Assembly (NCBI GenBank): GCA_002299555.1
Contig: DBOL01000093.1
Span: 1-6,780, forward strand
From: Candidatus Aminicenantes bacterium UBA647
GTDB taxonomy: Bacteria; Acidobacteriota; Aminicenantia; UBA2199
Length of the DNA: 6,780 nt
Direction of reading: 5' to 3'
Positions 1-6,165 of the stretch are shown piece by piece. Under the pieces are notes generated by a model. The model made no database searches, had not been told where the DNA came from, and was given only the letters and a program-made list of their open reading frames with translations. The stretch's first letter is position 1, and every line of letters starts with the position of its first letter. A program made the position numbers and the translations under genes.

Positions 1-2166
1 GTCAGAACAGTTTTTGTTGATGTTTCTGGTACTGTCTGGATAGGGACGCACAGGGGTGGCATTAATAAATATAATCCCTTTTCTCAAAAGTTCGATCATA
101 TTCTGGCAAATTCTGATATCCCACAATCTCTTAGTGATAACCATGTTCTGGCTATCCTTGAGGATAGCAGGGGAGTTCTTTGGGTTGGAACTGATAGCGG
201 GTTAAACAGGTCGATAACAGATCGAAAGAACGGGGTATCGCAATCTGTGACAAGGTTCAAGGTTTATAAAAATGATCCTGAACGTAAAGGAAGCATAGTT
301 AATAATAAAATATGGTCACTTTATGAGGATCGGAAAGGGATATTATGGATCGGAACCAGAACCGGGGGAATAAGTAAGTTTTTAGGAGAAAGTGAAACTT
401 TTAAGAATTATTCCCATGACATCCAAAATGCCAACAGCCTTGACAGGATGGGAGTACTGACGATCTTTGAGGATAAGGATGATAATTTCTGGATCGGATC
501 CTACACCGGAGGACTCTATAAATTTGACAGGGATACAGGGAAATTCATTAATTATCTGAACCGGAAAGATGATGATCAAAGCCTGGGTCATAATGAGGTG
601 TGGAGTATTTATGAAGATAAACTTGGAAGTTTGTGGATCGGTACCGGAAATGGCTTGAATAAATTCGATAAAACAAGTGGGAAATTTATAAGGTTTGATC
701 TAAAAACCAAGGACAATTCTGTTGTTCAAAAGACTAGAATTTTTTCTATTAGTGAAGATGATGAAGGTTTTTTATGGCTTGGAACGGATTGGGGGCTTCA
801 CAGGTTTGAACCGGCAAACGGGGAGTTTCGGATATTCCTGGAAAAAGACGGACTTCCAAACAACAGAATTCTCGGGCAGATTGCAGATGCCTCCGGCAAT
901 CTATGGCTTAGTACAAATAGTGGATTGTCAAGATTAAATATAAAGACTGAAACATTTAAGAATTTTGATAGTGATGATGGATTACAGGGTAGGGAGTTCA
1001 CGCATGGAGCTGCTTATATGTCACCTGACGGGAGAATGTTCTTTGGTGGATCAAATGGTTTGAACACTTTTTATCCTGACAAAATAATTGAAAACTCTTC
1101 AATCCCTGAGATAGTTCTAACTGATTTTAAAGTTTTTAACAGATCAGTTTTGCCCGGGGAAGATTCTATCTTAAAAAAATCAATAACAGAAACGGATACA
1201 ATAACTCTTTCATTCAAAGATCAGGTTTTTTCTTTTGAATTTTCATCACTTGATTTTGCTTCACCTGATTATAATCAATATGCTTACAAAATGGACGGTT
1301 TCGATAAGGATTGGATTGAAACCGGTGCAGACAAAAGGTATGCTCATTATTCGAATCTTTCTCCCGGGAACTATGTTTTCAGAGTCAAGGGGTCAAATAA
1401 TGATGGTGTCTGGAATGAGAAAGGCAGTAGAATAAGGATAAAGATCTTACCACCGTTCTGGGCAACTTTAGCCTTTAAATTTTTTATAGCTGTAATGGGC
1501 ATTGTATTGTTGTGGGTCGGTATATCATTTAAGACAAGAAATATCAGGAGGCAGAATATAAAGTTGGGAAAAATGGTTGAATCCCGCACAGAGGAACTTA
1601 TGATCTCCGAAGAAAATTACAGGGTAATGATAGAATATTCAAATGACATAATATGGACCCTGGATAAAGAGGGGAAGTTTCAGTACAGTAATAAGGTTGC
1701 AGAGGAGCAAACAGGATATACACTAAGTGATTGGCTGGGAGAACCATTCATGCCAATGATCGTGGAAGGAGATCTTGAATTTGCAATAAAAATGTTTACC
1801 GAGGTTATTTCGGGAGAGGCGAGACATTATGATCTGCGGATCTATAATAAAAATAAAGATGTAATGATCCTCTCGGTTAATACAGCACCCTTTATGAAAA
1901 ATAATAAGATCGAAGGGACTGTCAGTTTCGCCAGAGATGTCACCAGAGAAAGAAAAATTGAAAATGAGCTGGAAACATATAGAAAAGATCTTGAAAAAAA
2001 AGTGATGGACAGGACATCAGAGCTTGAGTCAAAGAACCTAGAGCTTGAGGAAAAAAATGAAGATCTGGGACGATTTTTTAATGCTACGATAGACCGTGAA
2101 CTAAGAATGAAAGAACTTTATGAAAGGGTTCAGGAGTTAGAAAAAAAGGCTGACAAAAAAAAGTGA
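1..2166 (+). CDS. Beta-propeller/Y_Y_Y/PAS membrane sensor protein without kinase domain (5' partial)
   Basis: This is the C-terminal 721 residues of a large sensor. The frame is open from base 1 and propeller repeats continue through it, so the GTG at 247 is an internal valine codon and the true start lies before the window. Domains by residue of the visible part: eight two-component-regulator-propeller blades (about 5-365), most with a W-[IVL]-G-[TS] core; a Y_Y_Y domain (about 369-483) with the typical ending around residues 455-470 (LSPGNYVFRVKG); one membrane helix (487-510); a linker with a VESRTEEL motif; a PAS domain (about 540-657); and a charged coiled coil containing RELRMKEL. By analogy with hybrid two-component sensors, the propeller and Y_Y_Y parts are extracytoplasmic and PAS is cytoplasmic. 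No HisKA, HATPase, receiver, GGDEF or DNA-binding domain follows; the stop at 2164-2166 comes right after a lysine-rich tail. The protein probably signals through a partner, or is a kinase-less relative of the family. The domain calls are firm; the ligand and output are unknown. Confidence 0.9.
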   Translation, partial: VRTVFVDVSGTVWIGTHRGGINKYNPFSQKFDHILANSDIPQSLSDNHVLAILEDSRGVLWVGTDSGLNRSITDRKNGVSQSVTRFKVYKNDPERKGSIVNNKIWSLYEDRKGILWIGTRTGGISKFLGESETFKNYSHDIQNANSLDRMGVLTIFEDKDDNFWIGSYTGGLYKFDRDTGKFINYLNRKDDDQSLGHNEVWSIYEDKLGSLWIGTGNGLNKFDKTSGKFIRFDLKTKDNSVVQKTRIFSISEDDEGFLWLGTDWGLHRFEPANGEFRIFLEKDGLPNNRILGQIADASGNLWLSTNSGLSRLNIKTETFKNFDSDDGLQGREFTHGAAYMSPDGRMFFGGSNGLNTFYPDKIIENSSIPEIVLTDFKVFNRSVLPGEDSILKKSITETDTITLSFKDQVFSFEFSSLDFASPDYNQYAYKMDGFDKDWIETGADKRYAHYSNLSPGNYVFRVKGSNNDGVWNEKGSRIRIKILPPFWATLAFKFFIAVMGIVLLWVGISFKTRNIRRQNIKLGKMVESRTEELMISEENYRVMIEYSNDIIWTLDKEGKFQYSNKVAEEQTGYTLSDWLGEPFMPMIVEGDLEFAIKMFTEVISGEARHYDLRIYNKNKDVMILSVNTAPFMKNNKIEGTVSFARDVTRERKIENELETYRKDLEKKVMDRTSELESKNLELEEKNEDLGRFFNATIDRELRMKELYERVQELEKKADKKK
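31..1050 (+). repeat. Tandem propeller-blade repeats (eight copies) inside the sensor gene
   Basis: The blade core aromatic codons start at 37, 181, 346, 490, 634, 775, 904 and 1042. Spacings are 144, 165, 144, 144, 141, 129 and 138 bp, or 43 to 55 residues per blade. Blades 1, 3, 4 and 5 carry W-I-G, blade 2 W-V-G, blade 6 W-L-G. Blade 7 reads W-L-S and blade 8 F-F-G-G, the degenerate form usual just before a Y_Y_Y domain. Three blades share the DNA string TGGATCGG at the core (346, 490, 634). These are protein-domain repeats, not mobile or intergenic DNA repeats. The longer spacing between blades 2 and 3 may mark a loop or the junction between two seven-bladed propellers. Confidence 0.85.
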
Positions 2167-2177
2167 TTTAGTATTAT
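2150..2177 (+). promoter_or_regulatory. Candidate sigma70-type promoter for rmuC
   Basis: CTGACA at 2150-2155 matches 5 of 6 bases of the -35 consensus. TATTAT at 2172-2177 matches 5 of 6 bases of the -10 consensus. The spacer is 16 bases and A-rich. The -35 box overlaps the last codons of the sensor gene. A start near 2184 would give a leader of about 20 bases carrying the AGGAG ribosome site. In AT-rich DNA such matches arise by chance, and rmuC could equally be read through from the sensor gene. Confidence 0.35.
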
Positions 2178-2195
2178 TTAGGTACTGATATTTAT

Positions 2196-2200
2196 AGGAG
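2196..2200 (+). promoter_or_regulatory. Ribosome binding site of rmuC
   Basis: AGGAG lies three bases before the ATG at 2204, a rather short spacing. It still supports this start over the next in-frame ATG (2222), which is 21 bases away from the site and would cut into the N-terminal membrane helix. Confidence 0.6.
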
Positions 2201-2203
2201 AAC

Positions 2204-3520
2204 ATGGGCAACACGGAATGGATGATTGTTTTAGGCGGGTTATTGGTGATTATTTTTTTTCTTTTGCTGAAGATAGCGGCGGGGAGGTCAGCCGGGATTA
2301 GCTCGAATCAGATCCTTAAAGATTATATCCCCAGAGAGATTTATTCTAAACTGGAAGAAGAGCTAAAGAGTAAAGAACGTCTTCTCTCAGAAAAAGGAGA
2401 GGTCATCCTGAATCTCAATAATGATCTCACTTCTATGCGGGAATCATTCAAAAACATAAAAGAGAGACTGGAAAACGAGAAAAAGGAGATGGGTGAACTT
2501 CAGACAAAATTCAAAACTGAATTTGAAAATATGGCTAATCGGATCCTTGATGAAAAAAGCAGAAAGTTTACAGAAATAAATGAACAGAACATTTCAAAGA
2601 TAATCTTTCCTTTCAGAGATAAATTGTCAGATTTTAAAAAAGATATAGAGAATCTTCATAAAGATGAGAGCAGAGAGGTTATTTCACTAAAGGTCGAGAT
2701 AAAGGCTCTTATGGATCTCAATCGACAGGTCAGCAGAGATGCGGATAATCTTGCCAATGCTCTTAAGGGTGATTCAAAACTCCAGGGGGATTGGGGTGAG
2801 TTAAGCCTGGAAAGGGTTCTCGAAAAAGCCGGACTTGAGGAAAATATCCACTACACAAAGCAGGATGTATTTACTGCTGATGATAACAGAAAACAGAGGC
2901 CGGATTTCATTATTCACCTTCCTGAAGAGAAGCACGTTGTGATTGATTCAAAAGTCTCGCTTACTGCATATGAAAAGTATTTTAACACCGATGATCAGAC
3001 TGAAAGAGAAAAATTTCTTAAAGATCACATAAAGAGTATAACCGAACACATTTCAGGATTAAGTAAGAAGAATTACCAGAATCTGTACCAGATCAATTCT
3101 CCTGATTATATTCTGATGTATATGCCCATTGAATCTGCACTTGTCCTGGCTCTGAAACAAGATCAAACAATAGTGGAAGATGCTCTGGTGAAAAACATAG
3201 TATTTGTGACAACCTCAACACTGCTTGCAACTCTGAAGACAGTGTCTTATCTGTGGAAGCATGAAAAGCAGAAAAAAAATGTTTCAGAAATTGCACGTCA
3301 GGGTGGCGCACTATATGACAAATTTGCTAATTTTGTCTCTGATCTCGAGAATATCGGTGACAAACTTGATATTGCCCGTTCCAGTTATGATTCGGCAATG
3401 AACAAACTTAAGACCGGAGGCAAAAAAGGCGACACAATTTTAGGCAGAATTGAAAAGCTGAAAGAACTTGGTGCAAGGACTACAAAAAATATTTCAGATA
3501 AATTACCTGAATCTGATTAA
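2204..3520 (+). CDS. rmuC: DNA recombination protein RmuC
   Basis: This 438-residue protein matches the RmuC family in length and layout (E. coli RmuC is about 475 residues). It has an N-terminal membrane helix (residues 6-27), a long charged coiled coil (about 45-185) and the conserved RmuC core (about 188-415). Visible core motifs are GDWGE (195-199), RPDFIIHLP (232-240), VVIDSKVSL (245-253), MYMPIESAL (305-313) and a W351-x-x-E-x-Q patch. The D234 and D248-x-K250 arrangement resembles a PD-(D/E)XK nuclease fold, as proposed for the family. RmuC limits certain recombination events, such as rearrangement at inverted repeats, in E. coli; its biochemical activity is not well defined. The start is the ATG preceded by AGGAG. 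The gene follows the sensor gene by 37 bp on the same strand and may have its own promoter. Its stop codon overlaps that of the convergent bamD. The family call is firm; the role in this organism is inferred. Confidence 0.95.
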   Translation: MGNTEWMIVLGGLLVIIFFLLLKIAAGRSAGISSNQILKDYIPREIYSKLEEELKSKERLLSEKGEVILNLNNDLTSMRESFKNIKERLENEKKEMGELQTKFKTEFENMANRILDEKSRKFTEINEQNISKIIFPFRDKLSDFKKDIENLHKDESREVISLKVEIKALMDLNRQVSRDADNLANALKGDSKLQGDWGELSLERVLEKAGLEENIHYTKQDVFTADDNRKQRPDFIIHLPEEKHVVIDSKVSLTAYEKYFNTDDQTEREKFLKDHIKSITEHISGLSKKNYQNLYQINSPDYILMYMPIESALVLALKQDQTIVEDALVKNIVFVTTSTLLATLKTVSYLWKHEKQKKNVSEIARQGGALYDKFANFVSDLENIGDKLDIARSSYDSAMNKLKTGGKKGDTILGRIEKLKELGARTTKNISDKLPESD

Positions 3521-3525
3521 TTTTT
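3485..3525. terminator. Likely bidirectional terminator between convergent rmuC and bamD
   Basis: An imperfect inverted repeat spans the two stop codons. The left arm (3485-3499) is AAAAAT, three unpaired bases, TCAGAT. The right arm (3511-3525) is ATCTGA, three unpaired bases, ATTTTT. Twelve of 15 positions pair, around an 11-base loop (3500-3510). Read on plus, the six-pair TCAGAT/ATCTGA stem is followed by TTAATTTTT; read on minus, by AATATTTTTT. This A-tract/hairpin/T-tract layout is that of a two-way intrinsic terminator. The stem is short and AT-rich, so termination may be incomplete. It lies within the last codons of rmuC and touches the end of bamD. Confidence 0.5.
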
Positions 3526-4341
3526 GTCCTTTACTACTTCCTCTTTTTTCTCTGTTTTTGGTGCAGCTTCTTTAAGTATCATAAGTTTCCTGATACTTTT
3601 TTTCGATCCATTCACATATTTTGATTTCGGGAAGCTGTTAATGATCTTCTGATAGAATGACATTGAGGAGTCATAGTCATTCATCATTGCATAACTTTTC
3701 CCCGTGAAATAGTAAAGTTTATCAAATTTTGTAAAGTAGGGATAATTATCAATAACTTCCTTGAATCGATCGATAGCGCCTTTATATGCTTTCAATCTGA
3801 AGTTTGCCATTCCGATCCCGAAATAATGCTGCCCGAGTCTCTGTTTCAGTTTTTTCAAAATAACATCGGCATTATCTGATTCTTCTGTGCCCGGATAAAT
3901 TTTCTGAAGGCTCTCATATGCTGTAATTGCCATTTTTGTGTTTGTCTGGTCCCGGCCTGCACTCTTGCTTTGTCTTTCATAACATCTGCCTATTCTGAAC
4001 TTTGCATATATAGAATCAGGAGAGTTGGGATAAAGATTTACGAATTCCTGGTATTCGGATGCAGCTATTATCAGCGAACTTGAATCTCTTTGCTTAAAAT
4101 AAGAGTCGGCTATCCCTATTTTTGCTTTTCTTGCATATACACTGTCCGGATAGACCTGGAGGATCTCTTTGTATAATAATCTTGATTTTTCTGAATCTTT
4201 TCTGCCCAGCTTCTGAGCTCTCTCATAAATGGCTTTATCTGAACCCAATCCAGACGGGTCAAGTTCTACTTCTTTTTTTGCTTTGCATCCTGTAATAGCG
4301 ATTAACGCAATCAATAAACTAATTAATACCAGCTTTTTCAT
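3517..4341 (-). CDS. bamD: Outer membrane protein assembly factor BamD (TPR lipoprotein)
   Basis: This 274-residue lipoprotein opens with a lysine-start signal peptide and hydrophobic core (residues 3-15) ending in the lipobox ITGC, so cysteine 19 would be lipidated. The mature part is a run of TPR-like helical repeats (about 35-250) with recurrent Y-P/F-P turns (LQVYPDS, VNLYPNS, QKIYPGT, IDNYPYF, INSFPKS). RDQTNT at 130-135 closely matches the conserved RDQT segment of BamD, and the YPxS-type repeats fit the family. BamD is the lipoprotein partner of BamA in the complex that inserts beta-barrel proteins into the outer membrane, facing the periplasm. The start overlaps the end of rpe by 23 bp and has a good AAGGAG site inside rpe. 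The C-terminal 15 or so residues are a charged Lys/Glu tail. A generic YbgF/TPR lipoprotein is the alternative, but the RDQT motif and length favour BamD. Confidence 0.87.
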   Translation of the reverse strand: MKKLVLISLLIALIAITGCKAKKEVELDPSGLGSDKAIYERAQKLGRKDSEKSRLLYKEILQVYPDSVYARKAKIGIADSYFKQRDSSSLIIAASEYQEFVNLYPNSPDSIYAKFRIGRCYERQSKSAGRDQTNTKMAITAYESLQKIYPGTEESDNADVILKKLKQRLGQHYFGIGMANFRLKAYKGAIDRFKEVIDNYPYFTKFDKLYYFTGKSYAMMNDYDSSMSFYQKIINSFPKSKYVNGSKKSIRKLMILKEAAPKTEKKEEVVKDKN

Positions 4342-5002
4342 TTTTTTCTCCTTCCATTGTTTTTAATATTTGCAGTATCTCTTCTTCTATGTTTCCGGAA
4401 TTATACAACGAGGTTCCCATTACAAAAAGGTCTACGCCCTCCTTGTGGAGGCTTCCTGTATTTGTTGTGTTTATTCCACCGTCTATCTGGATCAGGCATT
4501 CCGGATTTAACGATCTGACCTTTTCTTTAAGTCCGGCCACTCTGTCAATTGATTCAGTTATAAATTTTTGCCCTCCATAACCCGGGAAAACGCTCATAAG
4601 GAGCACGTAGTCGATCCTCGGGATATATGGGAATAGCGCAGATATATTTGTATCCGGGTTAATGGCAAGGCCAACCTTTTTCCCAGACTTTTTTACCATT
4701 TCAATATTTTTTTCTGTCCCTTCTTTGATCTCTATGTGAAAAGATATCCAGTCCGATCCGGCATCGATAAAATACGGGATTATTTTTTCAGGATTTGAGA
4801 CCATCAGATGCGAATCGATCTTAAAGTCAAAGTCCTTTTTTATCGGCTGAACTATAGAAGGGCCGAATGACAAATTGTCAACAAAGTGTCCATCCATTAT
4901 ATCTAGGTGAATAAAGTCGATCCCTCCACTCTTAAACTTGCTGAGCTTATCTTTCAGATCATAGAAATCTGTTGATAAAATTGATGGAAATACGGGGTTC
5001 AT
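4319..5002 (-). CDS. rpe: Ribulose-phosphate 3-epimerase
   Basis: This cytosolic TIM-barrel enzyme of 227 residues interconverts ribulose 5-phosphate and xylulose 5-phosphate in the pentose phosphate pathway. Family motifs appear in order: PSILS (6-10), HLDIMDGHF (32-40), DSHLMV (63-68), MSVFPGYGGQKF (136-147) and IQIDGGI (171-177). The metal and catalytic residues expected for the family are present: His32, Asp34, His65 and Asp174. The phosphate-binding loop has phenylalanine at 139, where Asn or Glu is usual (VNPGFGGQ or VEPGFGGQ), and tyrosine at 142 for the usual phenylalanine. The ATG overlaps the stop of the upstream PASTA gene as ATGA, with AGGTGA four bases ahead, so translation is probably coupled. 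The last 23 bp overlap bamD, giving a short extra tail after the usual C-terminal helix. A sugar epimerase of the same fold with another substrate is possible but less likely. Confidence 0.95.
   Translation of the reverse strand: MNPVFPSILSTDFYDLKDKLSKFKSGGIDFIHLDIMDGHFVDNLSFGPSIVQPIKKDFDFKIDSHLMVSNPEKIIPYFIDAGSDWISFHIEIKEGTEKNIEMVKKSGKKVGLAINPDTNISALFPYIPRIDYVLLMSVFPGYGGQKFITESIDRVAGLKEKVRSLNPECLIQIDGGINTTNTGSLHKEGVDLFVMGTSLYNSGNIEEEILQILKTMEGEKNEKAGIN
4348..4353 (-). promoter_or_regulatory. Ribosome binding site of bamD, inside rpe
   Basis: On the minus strand AAGGAG precedes the bamD ATG (4339-4341) by six bases of A-tract. It lies in the coding part of rpe, so ribosomes finishing rpe pass over it, which fits coupling of the two genes. 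It fixes the bamD start at the lysine-start signal peptide. Confidence 0.7.
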
Positions 5003-5739
5003 TCGCTCACCTGAATACTGATCCTGTTCTTGGAGCTGATCTTGAATCCCTGTGCCGGGTTTTGCCAGATTATAATGTTCGGCCTGAGTCCCGGATAAGC
5101 TACTTTTGTGATCTTCTCTATCTTTAATCCTATCACTTCGAAATAAGATAGGATCCGCTCTGCATTCTTACCGATGATATCAGGCATAATAAATTCACTA
5201 TTCCTTTTACCTTTGCTTACCAGAATATCCATATTCGAATTGATGGCGACATGAGATCCGGGTTTCAGAGATTGAGATATAATAAAATCCTGAGGGACTC
5301 TGTCAGAGTGGACGTAAGATACGTATCTCTTTTTCAATTCGCTCTCTTTAATCAACTTTTTGCTCTCTTCCCTTGTGTAACCTGCAAGATCCGGGACTAT
5401 AACTTCTATAAGCTCTGAAGTGATGAATATTTTCAGGTTAGAACTTCTTTTTATGTAAACTCCGGGCTCCGGGATCTGTTCTATAACAGTGAGAGGTTTA
5501 TAATTTTTACTATAATTACCTGCAATTTTTTTGAGGAAGAAGCCATTATTCTGAGCGATCCTGGAAGCATCTTTAATACTTTTTCCGATGAGGTCCGGAG
5601 CCTTGATCTCATCTCCTTTGATCAGGATGCTCATGGTCAGAAAAATCGAGATCACAAGTATAAAAGTATAAAATGCTCCAATCCCTAATATTTTTGATAC
5701 AAGCAGTAATCTCCTTTTCATTGAACTTGAATTTATCAC
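4999..5739 (-). CDS. Membrane-anchored protein with three PASTA domains, no kinase or transpeptidase
   Basis: The 246-residue product has a short basic N-terminus (KRR), one membrane helix (about 15-40) and three PASTA repeats (about 45-109, 112-176 and 183-245). The repeats begin APDLIGKS, VPDLAGYT and MPDIIGKN; their ends carry the typical turns QIPEPG, QSLKPGS and QNPAQG followed by a short beta strand. PASTA repeats elsewhere bind peptidoglycan fragments or mediate contacts at the cell wall, usually attached to Ser/Thr kinases or class B penicillin-binding proteins. Here neither catalytic domain is present. The basic-inside pattern puts the repeats in the periplasm. The start is uncertain: GTG at 5739 gives 246 residues with only a weak AGAGA site four bases ahead; ATG at 5721 gives 240 and lacks a visible site. 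An in-frame stop at 5755-5757 excludes anything longer. The gene ends in an ATGA overlap with rpe. Function is unknown; a cell-envelope scaffold or wall-sensing role is inference. Confidence 0.85.
   Translation of the reverse strand: MINSSSMKRRLLLVSKILGIGAFYTFILVISIFLTMSILIKGDEIKAPDLIGKSIKDASRIAQNNGFFLKKIAGNYSKNYKPLTVIEQIPEPGVYIKRSSNLKIFITSELIEVIVPDLAGYTREESKKLIKESELKKRYVSYVHSDRVPQDFIISQSLKPGSHVAINSNMDILVSKGKRNSEFIMPDIIGKNAERILSYFEVIGLKIEKITKVAYPGLRPNIIIWQNPAQGFKISSKNRISIQVSE
5007..5012 (-). promoter_or_regulatory. Ribosome binding site of rpe
   Basis: On the minus strand AGGTGA lies four bases before the rpe ATG (5000-5002), within the final codons of the PASTA gene. Together with the ATGA stop/start overlap it supports the chosen start and translational coupling. 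Confidence 0.55.
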
Positions 5740-5826
5740 AGAATCTCTGTTATTTCAACTTTGAACGGGGATTTCGAGGCCCTGTCAATATACTAAAGAC
5801 GGCACATTTTGCTGTTTGGATGCAGT
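5740..5826 (-). promoter_or_regulatory. 87-bp gap ahead of the PASTA gene: possible weak internal promoter and small inverted repeats
   Basis: This is the only real gap in the minus cluster. On the minus strand TATATT (5787-5792) resembles a -10 box, but no fitting -35 lies upstream. TTGACA (5783-5788) is a perfect -35 box, but its partner at 17 bases is a poor TTCAAA (5760-5765). Two short inverted repeats occur: TTCAA-CT-TTGAA (5754-5765) and ACAGA-ATC-TCTGT (5738-5750), the latter covering most of the GTG start codon. No intrinsic terminator (stem plus T-run) is seen for the DUF2304 gene. A secondary promoter for PASTA-rpe-bamD is possible but weakly supported. Confidence 0.2.
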
Positions 5827-6165
5827 TTATTTTTGTCTGGCTCTCAGTTTGTCCTCAAGGATCGCATTTTTATGGGCCAGGTCTTTCAAATTTTCTTTTG
5901 TCTGTGTGATCTCTTCTTCAAGTTTAAATACTGAGTAAATAATAAAAAGAGATGCCAGGAGAAAAAGGAGTGAAGGTGGATGATTTATCCCAAGTATAGC
6001 AGAGAGTTTATCGATAGTTTTTGGAAAGATCGACAAGAGGAATATTGCGATACCTCCAAGCACCCAGAAAATACTTCTTCCCTCGGAGAATTTGTTCTTT
6101 TTAACTTTGATCAAAATAAATAATATTGCAGCAATACCGAAAAATGCAAAAACAACTCTATACAT
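5827..6165 (-). CDS. DUF2304 family small membrane protein
   Basis: The 112-residue product has three predicted membrane helices (about 2-21, 33-49 and 63-80) and a charged coiled-coil tail (81-112). The layout and the RSIFWVLGGIAIFLLSIFP segment (30-48) fit the DUF2304 family, whose biochemical function is not established and whose genes are often found beside family 2 glycosyltransferases. The ATG lies inside the end of the glycosyltransferase gene (8-bp overlap) and has a strong GGGAGG ribosome site five bases ahead, so the pair is almost certainly co-expressed. The likely role is a membrane partner for the glycosyltransferase, perhaps in docking or lipid-linked sugar handling, by analogy with small membrane proteins paired with GtrB-type enzymes; this is inference. 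The family call comes from remembered sequence pattern and context rather than from catalytic motifs, as none are known. Confidence 0.75.
   Translation of the reverse strand: MYRVVFAFFGIAAILFILIKVKKNKFSEGRSIFWVLGGIAIFLLSIFPKTIDKLSAILGINHPPSLLFLLASLFIIYSVFKLEEEITQTKENLKDLAHKNAILEDKLRARQK

Noticed and set aside
382..1001. Minus- and plus-strand open frames of 60-75 codons within the sensor gene
   Set aside because: They are shadows of the repeat-rich coding frame; none has recognisable domains or start signals.
2141..2163. A7 and A8 tracts as a frameshift site joining the sensor to RmuC
   Set aside because: Both alternative frames meet stops within about ten codons and neither reaches the rmuC frame.
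247..2166. A complete sensor gene starting with the GTG at 247
   Set aside because: The frame stays open to base 1 and encodes two more propeller blades upstream, so this GTG is an internal valine codon.
2204..3520. RmuC and the adjacent sensor as a defence or regulatory system
   Set aside because: RmuC is a widespread housekeeping-type protein, no other defence gene is nearby, and the shared strand with a short gap is the only link.
5766..5785. Terminator after the DUF2304 gene from the GGG/CCC pairing on the minus strand
   Set aside because: The stem is only about three pairs and no T-run follows.
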